Shown here in pieces: positions 25,326 to 35,615 of a stretch of DNA of 64,000 bases. Every line of letters starts with the position of its first letter. Positions within the stretch are counted from its first letter, which is position 1. The stretch is from the NCBI RefSeq assembly GCF_014839805.1, contig NC_051129.1, positions 868,001 through 932,000 on the forward strand, read 5' to 3'. The position numbers were made by a program, and so were the translations under genes. Origin of the DNA: Manduca sexta (taxonomy: Eukaryota > Arthropoda > Insecta > Lepidoptera > Sphingidae). The notes under the pieces were generated by a model that saw nothing but the letters and a program-made list of their open reading frames with translations, did no database searches and had not been told where the DNA came from.

Positions 25326-26367
25326 GTGTGTAAGAAACTGTACAATGGTATAATGTATATAGACTTCGGTGTCTAGCGGTGTTCGCACCTGATTGTGCCA
25401 GTGGTTGGCGACATGCCAGCTCTCTAGTTAACACTTCGCTAATAGACCATTATATTAGTGGATGGTGGGTATTATGAATAGTTCCTCGGCAATGTAACTG
25501 CGATGTTCATTTTTTCATTGTTCTTGTAACTGGCAACAATTTACGGTTTGGTCGGAGTAGTTCTACTGTCTTACCTGGCGAATAAAATAAACATTCTTGT
25601 TACGTTTTGAGCTGTTGGAGGCATTGTCGTAGGTCTAAGCTATGTTTTTTTTTTAAACTAATTTCGGTAATTTTGTGTTGGCCATAGTGGTCATTTACCG
25701 GCAAACGACTTGCGTTTGTTGCGCCTGCTTAAGAAAGTTGCCAAAGTCTTCAAGATTATCATTTACAAACATGCACATAAATCCAATAGATTCATCCAAT
25801 CAAGTGCTTTTACCAAACAAACTGTACATTCTACAGTTTCGCGAGCACATCAAACGAGTACCAAATTAACGTCTTATTGTACGAGGACAAGGAAATAAAT
25901 CCAAGGGTCGAGAGTCAAGCACCTTCAAGCACTATAGACGGATTGACAGCGAGCTTGCCATCTCCACGAAATATAATTCCTGCCAAATGTAAAATGCTAT
26001 TACATTTTCTACCTTATTTTTTGTACCTGAAGGTTCTTTGCAAGTTTTCGGAGATATTTTTTGATTTGTGCCAGGGTTTCCTCAAACAATTTTGTGTGTT
26101 CGATTTTCTACTTTATTAATATACACCGACGGTAGAAATTTAAAAAGTGGCAACTGTTGTGTTGTCTACACAAAGCGCGAATGTATCATTGACGCTATTT
26201 GATTACAAGATCTTGTTATCGAAGGTGGACGATTTCAAAAAGTACAGGAATGATTTTCGAAAATTGGGTAACGATAACAATTTTCGTAAAAGTTCTGTGA
26301 TGTACAAATGTTTTTAGCATTAGTGATTGTTCATTTGTAAAACAAGCTATATTGGCTCAAGTATATA
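25326..26367. other. AT-rich intergenic DNA, nothing recognised
   Basis: Overlapping open frames near 25675-26119 have AT-driven composition and no motif, and are judged chance. Confidence 0.4.
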
Positions 26368-26425
26368 AGTATGTCGCGTTTCTGGATTAGTCTGTGTATA
26401 TCCGGTTTGGAATAGGCCATCACCG
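26368..26425 (+). repeat. Partial copy of repeat family C
   Basis: 'tatgtcgcgtttctggatta' and 'gtctgtgtatatccggttt' then 'aataggcc' match the 5' half of the copy at 52728-52910. The 3' half is absent and family D starts soon after. Confidence 0.6.
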
Positions 26426-26468
26426 TTTATTTTTACTCAGCAGCAGTGTGCTAGAATGAAAAACTTGT

Positions 26469-26708
26469 GGTAGGTTTTCATATGTGAGTCGGCCTGGCCA
26501 GGTACCACCGCGATGTCTATTTCTGTCGCCAAGCAGGGGTGTATAGTCACTGTTGTGTTCCGGTCTGAAGGACATCGTAGCCAATCTTACCAAACAGTAC
26601 TTTATAATTCAAGGTGTTGATGGTGTTTCTACTGTTTATGGGCGGTCGTATCGCTTATCATCAGGCGAACGGAAAGCTCATCTTGTCATTCAAAGTAATA
26701 AAAAAAGC
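26469..26708 (+). repeat. SINE-like repeat family D, short form with internal deletion
   Basis: It runs from 'ggtaggttttcatatgtgag' through 'ggtaccaccgcgatgtctat', 'gccaagcag' and 'gttccggtctgaaggacat' to 'cgcttatcatcaggcgaac' and a terminal 'aataaaaaaag'. Compared with 61608-61908 it lacks the central segment between 'tgtag' and 'aaacaatactttt'. That is the same segment that is tandemly amplified at 30686-31584. Confidence 0.75.
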
Positions 26709-26793
26709 AATATATCCAGGCTCTTTTTGATATTGCGTTATTAAATGAAATCATTTACTCGTCTTTACCTCGGGTAATATTATTTACGAATAA

Positions 26794-27870
26794 TGATTTC
26801 TTATGTTTACGCGAATGTTAGACATTGAAATAAAAACTAAAAACTTTTAAACGGATTTTATCGCGGTTTGTTTGTTTTATTTACGAATAACGAATATTCA
26901 CGAAAAATCCCCGTTTTGCTTTTCTGATCTTTTGATAATTTTGTTGTTAACCGCCAATATGGCTTGTGCGTGAATGTATTTCTGAATGAAAGTATGACAT
27001 TGTCACCCCGACGAATTCTATTAGAGAGTAGAAGTGGCATTAGGGCGTGTTAAATTAAATTAACTATTTATTGATTTTTATTTTGATTTCTTATGTTTAC
27101 GCGAATGTTAGACATTGAAATAAAACTATTTATGGATTTTATCGGGGTGGTTTGTTATTATTTTCTCCTAACGTTTCGAAGACTGCAGCCTTAATTTCAA
27201 TTTGATTTTCGATTTTTATTTATCCGTAAATTAGGTATTTGAATGCAGAACTTCGCGGTTTACAATGCTATGCTACTAATGATAAGATTAAGGCAATATC
27301 CCTCTACAAGCTCAGGAATGTAAACGCACCTGACCCGTCCTGATGGATCGCCGACTCCCGAAAGTGAGGATGTTTCCGCATACCTGACGTGCGTTTTTAG
27401 CCCCATTCCCATTCCGTGATACGATGTCACATCCGACGCCACCGGCCGACCTATTCTGGAACTCGACGGCTATTTACAGCCGAAATCTATCGGGATTATC
27501 GTGCTTTATTGAGAATAGGAATAGATATTGATCCCATTATTGGATATAAATTAGGTGTGAAATCGTCTGAAATCCAAGGAACAATGTTTTGGTTGACTTT
27601 TTAAAATTGTAGAAAAGGTAAATTCATAAAATGTAAATTCATAAAGAAAATACAATGAAATGCTTGTCGTTGTTCTGAGGTTAAATGATTAAAATTGTCT
27701 ATGAACTCAATATATAAGCATCAAGTGTGTTTGTCAACATATAAATAAATCATTTTTGGTCGACTGCAATCCCCCCGTGATCATGAAGGATGCAGTCTTC
27801 GAAATGTCGGGAGAAAATCATTATATAAAAACCGTGATAAAATCTGAAAAATAGTTTTATTATTATATGT
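26794..27870. repeat. Repeat family E: two left ends in direct orientation and one inverted right end
   Basis: Left ends at 26794 and 27084 share about 41 identical bases ('tgatttcttatgtttacgcg...') and continue to 'ggattttatcg(c/g)gg'. The second goes on to 'ttctcctaacgtttcgaaga' and 'ctgcagcctt'. Near 27788-27870, 'gcagtcttcgaaatgtcggg', 'agaaaatca' and 'ccgtgataaaatctgaaaa' are the reverse complement of that end. So 27084-27870 is probably one element of about 790 bp with terminal inverted repeats of roughly 80 bp. The first left end belongs to a truncated or duplicated copy. No transposase frame is visible. Confidence 0.6.
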
Positions 27871-29604
27871 ATACTTAAAGGCAGTTTGAAGATACGGGAA
27901 ACACTGCCCTTCCAGCTTTTGTCATGACTAGTTTTATATATTTTTTGTTTTATAGTTGAAAACAAGCAAGTGAGTTCCTTAGGCTCTGTTGGTAACTGAT
28001 CATTGTTTTATAAACACATTAGAGAACTCATCATGTACATTGTTATTTAGAACGTTTATCTCATTTCAACTATTCATAGACGTGTATGTTCAAAAATTTC
28101 GGCAAATATTTTTGTAGACGAAGTACTGTATATTTAGCTCTAGATTTAAAGGTAGGTGTTTGTGAGATGACGGCCGAATTCGATTCTCGGCTGGGTAAAC
28201 ATTTGTTTTAACACAGCTGGTTGATGTCGGATAAGGTTGGTGTGTGTTTTTCATGCCACTCATGACATTCGAAAGAATCCTATTGTCAGAATGTGTGTAA
28301 CTTTCATATTTTATATTGTTTAACATTTTAGTTTTAAATTATATGTTTTTTTTAGAAAGTGAAATCATTTACATTTTTTTTCGACGCAGGCGTTGAGTCG
28401 CCATTCTTTTTGGATTGCCGTGTGTTTACTAACAGGCGTAATCATTGGCAGTGCCTAAGAAAATATTTGATTTCACAGTGCATCAGTGCAATCTCATAAA
28501 CATGTCTCGTTTCTATATAGCCGAATGTCGTTTCGAGTGCTCAGAATACTACTCCTTGTTGGATGGACTTGTCGGCCGGTGGCAAGTAATTGCCGGCTAA
28601 ACGTCGCGCTGCCGGCTGAGTTTTTTGTCACCGGCAGCCTCGCCACCATAAACGTGCGCTGTTACACAGAGCACCACCATATTATGGAGTTTCGAAATAA
28701 ATATTTCAACACTAACAGATTGACAACACTGGTTTAAACGGTGGCTTTAGAAGGCAGTTGGCTCACGAGTTCCTTATGTAGTGTAAATTCGTACTGAGAG
28801 ACGATCTCGCGCTCACACCCACCACTGTAACTCCTGTAAGCGAGGATCTATAGGTTCGTGTGATACAGACCGTATAGCTCAGTGAGCGTTAGGGAATATT
28901 AATCTGTGTTGCTGACCATGGCCCTCTCCCAAAGGTTTCCAAATCTGTGTTTAATTCTCAATAAATATGTAGAAAGATAAGAAGTTGGACATATTAATGT
29001 CCATTTCTCTCTTAAACAAATGACGCAAAAATTACCTGTTTTTCGCATTTACTCAAATTTTGAAAATAAACAACCCTTATATAAAATCTGTTTGAAAACA
29101 TAAAATCTTTATTTCTATACTCCTAATACCGTACAACAGCTGTCATAAACATTATTAAAAGTAAATCTCTACATTTCGCCGCTACTCTACGCCACTCGCG
29201 AGTTTGCCCATAGTAGGGTAATAGCTGCGATTAGCCGTCAGCCGCTTTTTGCCCACTCAGTCCAAGAGATAACATCACGCCCGCGACGCAAGGGGGCTGA
29301 CGTGTCCACTGTCCAATAGATATGCCATTACACTTGCAAACTTGTGGTTTTTACCACCCACCACCCGGAATGGTAGCTTGATGGGGGATTATGTATGAGT
29401 ATTTGTTTCAAACGAATAGTTCTCATGTATGTTCTAACCATGATTTATTAGACTTGTACGAGTTGTGTTTTGTTTACATAGTTTTTGCCGAATAATAGGC
29501 AGTTTTACAACGATGATGAAGTGGTTCATTCTAGTGGTCTTCCAATGAGATACTTTTGTCTATGGGTGTTTTAGGTGTAAGTGTTTGAATATAGAACACG
29601 AGGA
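27871..29604. other. Intergenic DNA with two GC-richer islets
   Basis: A GC islet at 28560-28680 has repeated 'gccggc' words and a ctgccgg (28609-28615) / ccggcag (28631-28637) hairpin. An 83-codon frame (28486-28737) crosses it, beginning near a hydrophobic stretch, but it has no recognisable domain. A second islet is at 29170-29325. Confidence 0.3.
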
Positions 29605-29750
29605 AATAACATCTTTTTTTTACCTAAGTAGGCAAAGGAGCAAGTGGTCCGCTTTATGTCAAGCAGAATTTGCCGCCCATGGACTTAAAAAATGCCAGAC
29701 GCACAGCCAAGCCGTTGCCTACCGGGTTGCATTGCATATCCAAGCTATAT
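29605..29750. repeat. Diverged lepidopteran interspersed repeat
   Basis: 'ctaagtaggcaaaggagcaa', 'gtggtccg' and 'tttgccgcccatggac' through 'caagccgttgcctaccggg' resemble a common lepidopteran element whose consensus reads 'gcaagtgggccacctgatggtaag...cgcccat'. No second copy is in the window, so the assignment rests on recall. Confidence 0.35.
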
Positions 29751-30596
29751 AGAGTTTCTGGACACAAAATAAAAGAGGGTTTGCAAAACAATGTCAATTT
29801 TGGGAAATTAGATATTTTCCTCAAAATAAACAATCAAATATGAAGTTAAACATACACTCGCCTACGTTTAATAATAATTTGTTTTTTCAAGATTGTCGAC
29901 ATTGTTATAAGCATAAACATGAATTGAGCAATTGTATTTAATGTGCATTTAACATGAATATAGCGGCTAAAAGAGAGATTCCCACAGTAACTAGGAGAAC
30001 GGGTTTTTTCGTCTCACCATGACGGTCTGCAGAATTGAGCATGGAAAAAATTCATGGCTAAGCTATGGGACTGAGCATGGAAAATAAAACAAAACGGTTA
30101 AATAAAACAGCAAGCCTTTATAACATCATCATCAGGGAACAAAAAACTTGCATCTGTACATTTTATTCCAATGGACATTAATACAGCCATTAATCATATT
30201 CTTAGGTCTGGACTACTTGTGAACCGTGAGGTTTGGGATTTGATACTAAGGAAAATCAATTTATGTTTTGAGATTAAGAGATAATCAATTAAGAGATATT
30301 CCTCCTTTTTTATGTTCATTAAAACAGAGATTTGTCTGGCGTTGGAATTAGTGTCCTTTATGGCTGAACTCTGGTCTTTTATCATATTTCTTTTATAAAA
30401 TTGACTTTATATGTTGGTATGCGTCAAATTTGCCTACGACCAGTGGGAATACTATTCAGAACTTTGGCTTGAATCTCTTTGTGGCACTGCGCTCGTTACT
30501 CTAAGACTTAAGTCGGATTTTGTGATTAAAAGAAGTAGAAGGAACTATGTGTAGACGTTGTACCCATTTTCCACCTTTTTCTATCCTTAGATTTTC
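29751..30596. other. AT-rich intergenic DNA, nothing recognised
   Basis: No protein-like frame and no repeat match was found here. Confidence 0.4.
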
Positions 30597-30685
30597 TTTT
30601 TATTGCTTAAGATGGCAACACGAGCTTACCGTACGCCTGATGGTAATCGATACGACTGCCCATGAACAGTAGAAACACCATCCAA

Positions 30686-31584
30686 CGCCTTGAATTACAA
30701 AGAATCGTTTGGTATTCCACTGCGCTCGCCATCCTGAGACATGATATGTTAAGTCTTTTTATGTCCAGTAGTTACACTGGTTACAACGCCTTGAATTACA
30801 AAGAATCGTTTGGTATTCCACTGCGCTCGCCATCCTGAGACATAATATGTTAAGTCTTTTTAAACGCCTTGAATTACAAAGAATCGTTTGGTATTCCACT
30901 GCGCTCGCCATCCTGAGACATAATATGTTAAGTCTTTTTATGTCCAGTAGTTACACTGGTTACAACGCCTTGAATTACAAAGAATCGTTTGGTATTCCAC
31001 TGCGCTCGCCATCCTGAGACATAATATGTTAAGTCTTTTTATGTCCAGTAGTTACACTGGTTACAACGCCTTGAATTACAAAGAATCGTTTGGTATTCCA
31101 CTGCGCTCGCCATCCTGAGACATAATATGTTAAGTCTTTTTATGTCCAGTAGTTACACTGGCTACAACGCCTTGAATTACAAAGAATCGTTTGGTATTCC
31201 ACTGCGCTCGCCATCCTGAGACATAATATGTTAAGTCTTTTTATGTCCAGTAGTTACACTGGTTACAACGCCTTGAATTACAAAGAATCGTTTGGTATTC
31301 CACTGCGCTCGCCATCCTGAGACATAATATGTTAAGTCTTTTTATGTCCAGTAGTTACACTGGTTACAACGCCTTGAATTACAAAGAATCGTTTGGTATT
31401 CCACTGCACTCGCCATCCTGAGACATAATATGTTAAGTCTTTTTATGTCCAGTAGTTACACTGGTTACAACGCCTTGAATTACAAAGAATCGTTTGGTAT
31501 TCCACTGCACTCGCCATCCTGAGACATGATATGTTAAGTCTTTTTTTTATTTATTTTTTTGTGTCCAATAGTTACACTGGCTAC
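30686..31584. repeat. Tandem array (minisatellite), nine copies of a 101-bp unit
   Basis: The phrase 'tgaattacaaagaatcgttt' recurs at 30691, 30792, 30870, 30971, 31072, 31173, 31274, 31375 and 31476. The spacing is exactly 101 bp, except the second interval, which is 78 bp because 23 bases ('tgtccagtagttacactgg' plus 'ttac') are missing. Units are almost identical. Visible variants are gcgctcgcc versus gcactcgcc in the last two, gacataat versus gacatgat in the first and last, and one ggctac. The unit is an internal segment of repeat family D, so the array arose inside that element. The near-identity implies recent expansion or homogenisation. Confidence 0.95.
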
Positions 31585-31714
31585 CCGCCCTGTGGATTGT
31601 GGGCGTTTGGAGAATTTCACCACGGTATCCCCTGCCTGTCGCCCCCCACGAAGGCTGAGCGGTAGTCATAAGACACTTTCTCCGCGAAAACAAAATAAAA
31701 AAAATATTTATAAT
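31585..31714 (-). mobile_element. 130-bp insertion inside the family D element, flanked by ggctac
   Basis: ggctac occurs at 31579-31584 and again at 31715-31720, while the undisrupted copy (minus strand of 61713-61740) has this position once ('actagctacaatgtcc'). The insert starts 'ccgccctgtggattgtgggc', includes 'ccacggtatcccctgcctgt' and ends 'aaaataaaaaaaatatttat'. The A-rich end next to the right flank suggests a short retroposed fragment with a 6-bp or longer target duplication. Orientation is uncertain. Confidence 0.6.
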
Positions 31715-31831
31715 GGCTACAATGTCCTTTAAACCGGAACACAATAGTAAGTATACACTGCTGCTTGGCGATAGAAATAGACGTTGCGGTAGTACCTATC
31801 CAGGCGGACCCTCACGTATGAGAGACCTATC

Positions 31832-32545
31832 TAGTAAAGCATAAGTATGAAACATGAATATATGATACAGGATAGTGCCATGGGAATTATTCCCGGCGCA
31901 TTTTCAGTCGCGTCGGTATGTTCCCGGATTTGATTTGCACATCGGAATACCCTCAATAATCCACTTATGTTTATAATCGTCATTAAAATGTTAGTTCACA
32001 CGTGTTCGCGGAACATCGAACGCCCTGTGTTTGAAACATGAGAGATGCAGGCAACGCCGCGACTAAATGTATAGCATTATTTAAATATATGCAGATGTGG
32101 GAGTGTTTGTACGTGCGTCGACTATTGTTTTTTAATCTAGGACTTTTTACGTTGACAGTTGAGCTAAAATTGTCCATGGTTTGCCGATTGATGGATCGGG
32201 TATGTGAGGTATGGCGCTACGAGATGGCCGTAAGTGGAACGTTTACTAATAGACACTTTAGATACACCTTTTTAGTCGTTGGATTTTGATGATAGTTCAC
32301 GATAGAATTTGCAAACGCTGGCTGCATATTGATAGTAGCAATTAACTCTACGCTAAATTGATTTCGGCCAATTTGAATTTTTAATGCCTAAATTGATATT
32401 TCTTATTTTTTGTAAGCTCACAAAATTTCATTATGTTTTAATAAATAAAAAATCTCTAGTAGTATAAAAGTTATCTTATTATTATCAAGTCGGTATAGTG
32501 TCAATTGCTGGTATAGATTTTTTTCCGCTCACGTATAAGTGACTA
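31832..32545. other. Intergenic DNA, nothing recognised
   Basis: Short overlapping frames near 31983-32289 show no motif. Confidence 0.4.
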
Positions 32546-32602
32546 AATTGTACCTGATGGTAAGCGAAGTGGAGACCAGATAGAATGTCGTCTGACATGA
32601 AA
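32546..32602 (-). repeat. Partial copy of repeat family C
   Basis: 'acctgatggtaagcgaagtgg' and 'agaccagatagaatgtcgt' are the reverse complement of the family C 3' half ('ccacttaccatcagg'). The rest is missing. Confidence 0.45.
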
Positions 32603-33612
32603 ATGGTTCACAAAACCTTGTCTGTAAAGATATCAAAATAGCAAAATTTCCTCCATCGTGCATATCGAATCTTTTTATAAATATCTAGTAATTACCCACG
32701 GCGTATTATTGGCATATATAGACAAAAGGGACCACGGTCAGGTAGATAGTTCTACCCAGACGGATTACCGTCTACGTATCTGTGACTTCAAAGTAATATT
32801 ATAGTACTAAGTTATACATCTTATCCAATTTAATATGATTACCTTTTTAAAATATGAAGGTTTTGCAGAAGACACGAATAAAAACATTAATTTTAACATT
32901 TCAACAAATTTAAAATAATGCTCGATAACCACATTTACAGCATATAAAATTAAAATGCATATTTGGTTCGGCGCAAAATGTAAATGTTCAGTTCGTAGAT
33001 TTAACATAATATTGTCATGCTTTACGTCGAAGAACGCGCAGACGATAAAAAAGCAAATTGAACTCTTTTAAATTCCAGACACTGTAATCAAGCTTCTGTG
33101 TACGCACGTAAGGAAAATAGAGATTTTGTTCGCGTAATTAACATTAGATTAAATTATGAGAATGTAAAAACTAATATTTAGTTTTTAATATTATTCTAGA
33201 TTGAATTAATTTACATTAAGAGATTAAAAGAGATACTATTTTGGATTTTGGAATCTATATAATTATTAATTTCTATATATTAATACGTAAAGAAAAATCT
33301 TTGTGCCCCATTTTAAGTATATTGTGTGCACGAAAGAGTGTGAAATTTGGTATAATTATAGATAATGAAAGGGAGTGCAGAAAAAAAAATCTATGTGTAT
33401 TAGAAATATGTATATTAAATTCGACGGTCTAATTTCGACCACTAGTAAGATTAATTACATAAGGATACATCATAATAAATAACAGATAACTGACAAGCAA
33501 GTAACATCCTGAAGGCAGCGTTACATGTAAACAAGCATTATAATGTTATAGCTGTCCATACCGATATTTTGCGGTAATAAAAAAAGAGTAAAATACGATA
33601 TTTTTACTTTTT
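32603..33612. other. AT-rich intergenic DNA, nothing recognised
   Basis: Very AT-rich, with only low-complexity chance frames. Confidence 0.4.
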
Positions 33613-33638
33613 TCACACACACACACACACACACACAT
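33613..33638. repeat. (CA)n microsatellite at the tail of a family A SINE
   Basis: About 12 CA units, directly followed by the minus-strand family A tail. The plus-strand family A tail ends in tgtg-type sequence (for example 49825-49833), which can seed such repeats. Confidence 0.85.
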
Positions 33639-33725
33639 ACGTTCACGTTTTTTTTATCCCGAAGGGGTAGGTATAGGCTGGTGCACCCACTTTTTGCCGC
33701 ATGTATTATAGGGGGCGAGCCTATA
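33639..33725 (-). repeat. SINE family A, 3' half
   Basis: 'ttttttttatcccgaagggg', 'taggtataggctggtgcacc', 'cactttttgccgcatgtatt' and 'gggggcgagccta' match the minus-strand copies at 54943 and 58990. The tRNA-like head is absent. Confidence 0.7.
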
Positions 33726-33784
33726 TATACTTACATATATTTATTTATAGAAAACCGAGTTACCGGTATACCTACTAATTATTA

Positions 33785-33975
33785 TTCGCATTAACAGTGA
33801 AGGAAAACATCGTAGGGAAATTTTTATACTTGAGGGTGCTCGTTAAGAATTTCCATAGTAGGTGAAGTCTGCCAACGCGAACTAGGCCAGCGTGGTGGAC
33901 TAAGGCCTAAGACATTTTAACAGTAGAGGAAGCTTGTGTTCAGCATTGAGCAGTATATATAATATAGGTCTGGTG
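33785..33975 (+). repeat. SINE family B, 3' part
   Basis: 'aacagtgaaggaaaacatcg', 'tgaagtctgccaacgcgaac', 'taggccagcgtggtggacta' and 'aggcctaagac' up to 'gagcagtatatataatatagg' run parallel to the complete copy at 49472-49798. The tRNA-derived head is missing, as expected for 5' truncation. Confidence 0.75.
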
Positions 33976-34229
33976 TAAATATTTTATTTATTGATTTAGT
34001 AACACGCATTACAGTAACAACTTTAATAGTATTCTAAAGCTAAATACCGCTAAATTATTGTTTCTTTGTAAAACCTCCGTCTGAAGTCCGAAGTCTCCGA
34101 GTCCATAGAATCAAATAAAAAACACTACCATTAAAATGCTTTGGCGATACAATTTAGCAAATGTTTTATCACCACTCACCCTTATCTGAAACCGTCGCAT
34201 ATAATTTATGAAACGTACGAGCAAGGGTG
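33976..34229. other. Intergenic DNA, nothing recognised
   Basis: No frame or repeat match. Confidence 0.35.
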
Positions 34230-34420
34230 ATTTCAACCCCGACAAACCGGGAGACTAATTACCGGTGTCCGTGTACCAGATAAGGGTCTAATTACATCTT
34301 GTGAGTACAGTCGCGCGGAAATTTCGGTCTCGCCGGACTCGCCGGTTTTACCGGATAATTGAGTTATTGTGTCCGGGAATCTTTATCTAATGCGGTAGTC
34401 AGTGTACCGGGACGTTTGGT
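34230..34420. promoter_or_regulatory. Candidate enhancer-like patch 4.6 kb upstream of netrin
   Basis: A unique GC-richer block with dense transcription-factor-like words: 'gactaattaccggtg', 'ccagataagggtctaattac' (a GATA-type site next to a TAATTA-type site), 'gataattgag' and 'ctttatctaatg'. It has repeated 'ccgg' words and no open frame. Its position upstream of netrin makes a regulatory role plausible, but this is inference. Confidence 0.33.
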
Positions 34421-35374
34421 TTTTTAGAGGAATTTTTACGATAACTTTTTGTGAGCGTTTAATGTTATGTTAAGATGAATGGAATGTGGTTGTTTGTGAC
34501 TTCATTTAAGGTATTTGGGTTTGAGACTAGATGGACTAAGAAGAGTGTAACTGATGTGTTATTTAAAAATGTATCATAAAATTATCATATGCTGAAATTT
34601 TAATATATTGGCTATGGATTTAAAATGAGAATTCACCTCGTTGGATCAATCAATGGTCTCTAAGGAAGTGATCAACGATTTTAATAATTATGCATTGAAC
34701 TAAAATGATAATTATCAAAATTTGTACGTGTAATTTAATAGGGTCCGTTCAAGTTAGTCAGTTGACCCTAAGCTTAGCGTACCATTGGAAACATTTGCAA
34801 TACAATTTCTGAGATTATCTCATACAAACTTTACCTCTACATTAGTATGAATTAATAAATACTAAACACTTATTTCCGAGAGCGTACATGTTTGACGACG
34901 GCCGCAATTTGACATGCCCTAATTTGGCTCCGATAATTTGATTAAAAAATATATTGAACATAAAATTAGTAATGATATACCTCTATTACTGGGGAATTTG
35001 TTAATTCTTTATATAGCTTTAGGTATTTAATGATAAACAGGCTTTTTTCAAAGTAGGATTTGTGTTATAGTGATTTATAAATCAGTAGACTGTTCAGTTT
35101 AAACAAACTGGTTAAGTAGTTAAAGAACTAGTCGTTAAGTAGTTTTTAATTTTACAAAGTAGGTTTCTTACATGTGGATGTACTTCTGGATAGGCATCTC
35201 TGTATTGCCTATGCCTAAGCCACGCAGCACACTACTGCTTTGTTTGGTCATTATGTACCTAATACAGCTGGACGGTTTCGATACAGGTTTAACTATTATG
35301 TTCAGCTAAACTCTAGAACTGTTTATCTATACATACTGTTATAAAAAGTAAGAAGGAAAATGGATGGGAGCGAA
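34421..35374. other. Intergenic DNA, nothing recognised
   Basis: AT-rich, no protein-like frame. Confidence 0.35.
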
Positions 35375-35615
35375 TCTATACTATTATATTAAGATGAAGA
35401 GTTTGTTTGTTTGTTTGTATGAGCTAATTGTAGGAAATAGTAAACCGATTTGTATTTTTTATCACTAATAGGAAGATACATTATCCTGAATGCTATAGGC
35501 TACTTTTTATTGTGCAAAAATATCCAGCGGGAGTTTTAATCCAGGAAAAGTTTCAAACTATAACAAATAAAATCATGGAAAGGAATAAACCGCTCACGAA
35601 GTAATAATTATAAAA
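35375..35615 (+). repeat. Interspersed repeat, group F, with short (TTTG)n
   Basis: 'tatactattatattaagatg', 'agtttgtttgtttgtttgta', 'aaaccgatttgtat' and 'ataggctactttttattgtg' give the usual order of blocks in this widespread lepidopteran repeat. Confidence 0.5.

Larger units (their letters stand above)
30597..31831 (-). repeat. SINE-like repeat family D copy, expanded by a tandem array and a nested insertion
   Basis: Read on the minus strand, the element starts near 31831 ('gataggtctctcatacgtgag') and passes 'ggtactaccgcaacgtctat', 'gccaagcagcagtgtatac' and 'gttccggtttaaaggacatt'. After a 130-bp insertion and the 101-bp array it finishes with 'ggtgtttctactgttcatgg', 'accatcaggcgtacgg' and a terminal 'gcaata' near 30597. 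An intact, unexpanded copy is at 61608-61908. Confidence 0.8.

Noticed and set aside
30686..31584. CRISPR-like array
   Set aside because: Units of 101 bp are contiguous with no unique spacers, lie inside a eukaryotic interspersed repeat, and the setting is an insect genome.
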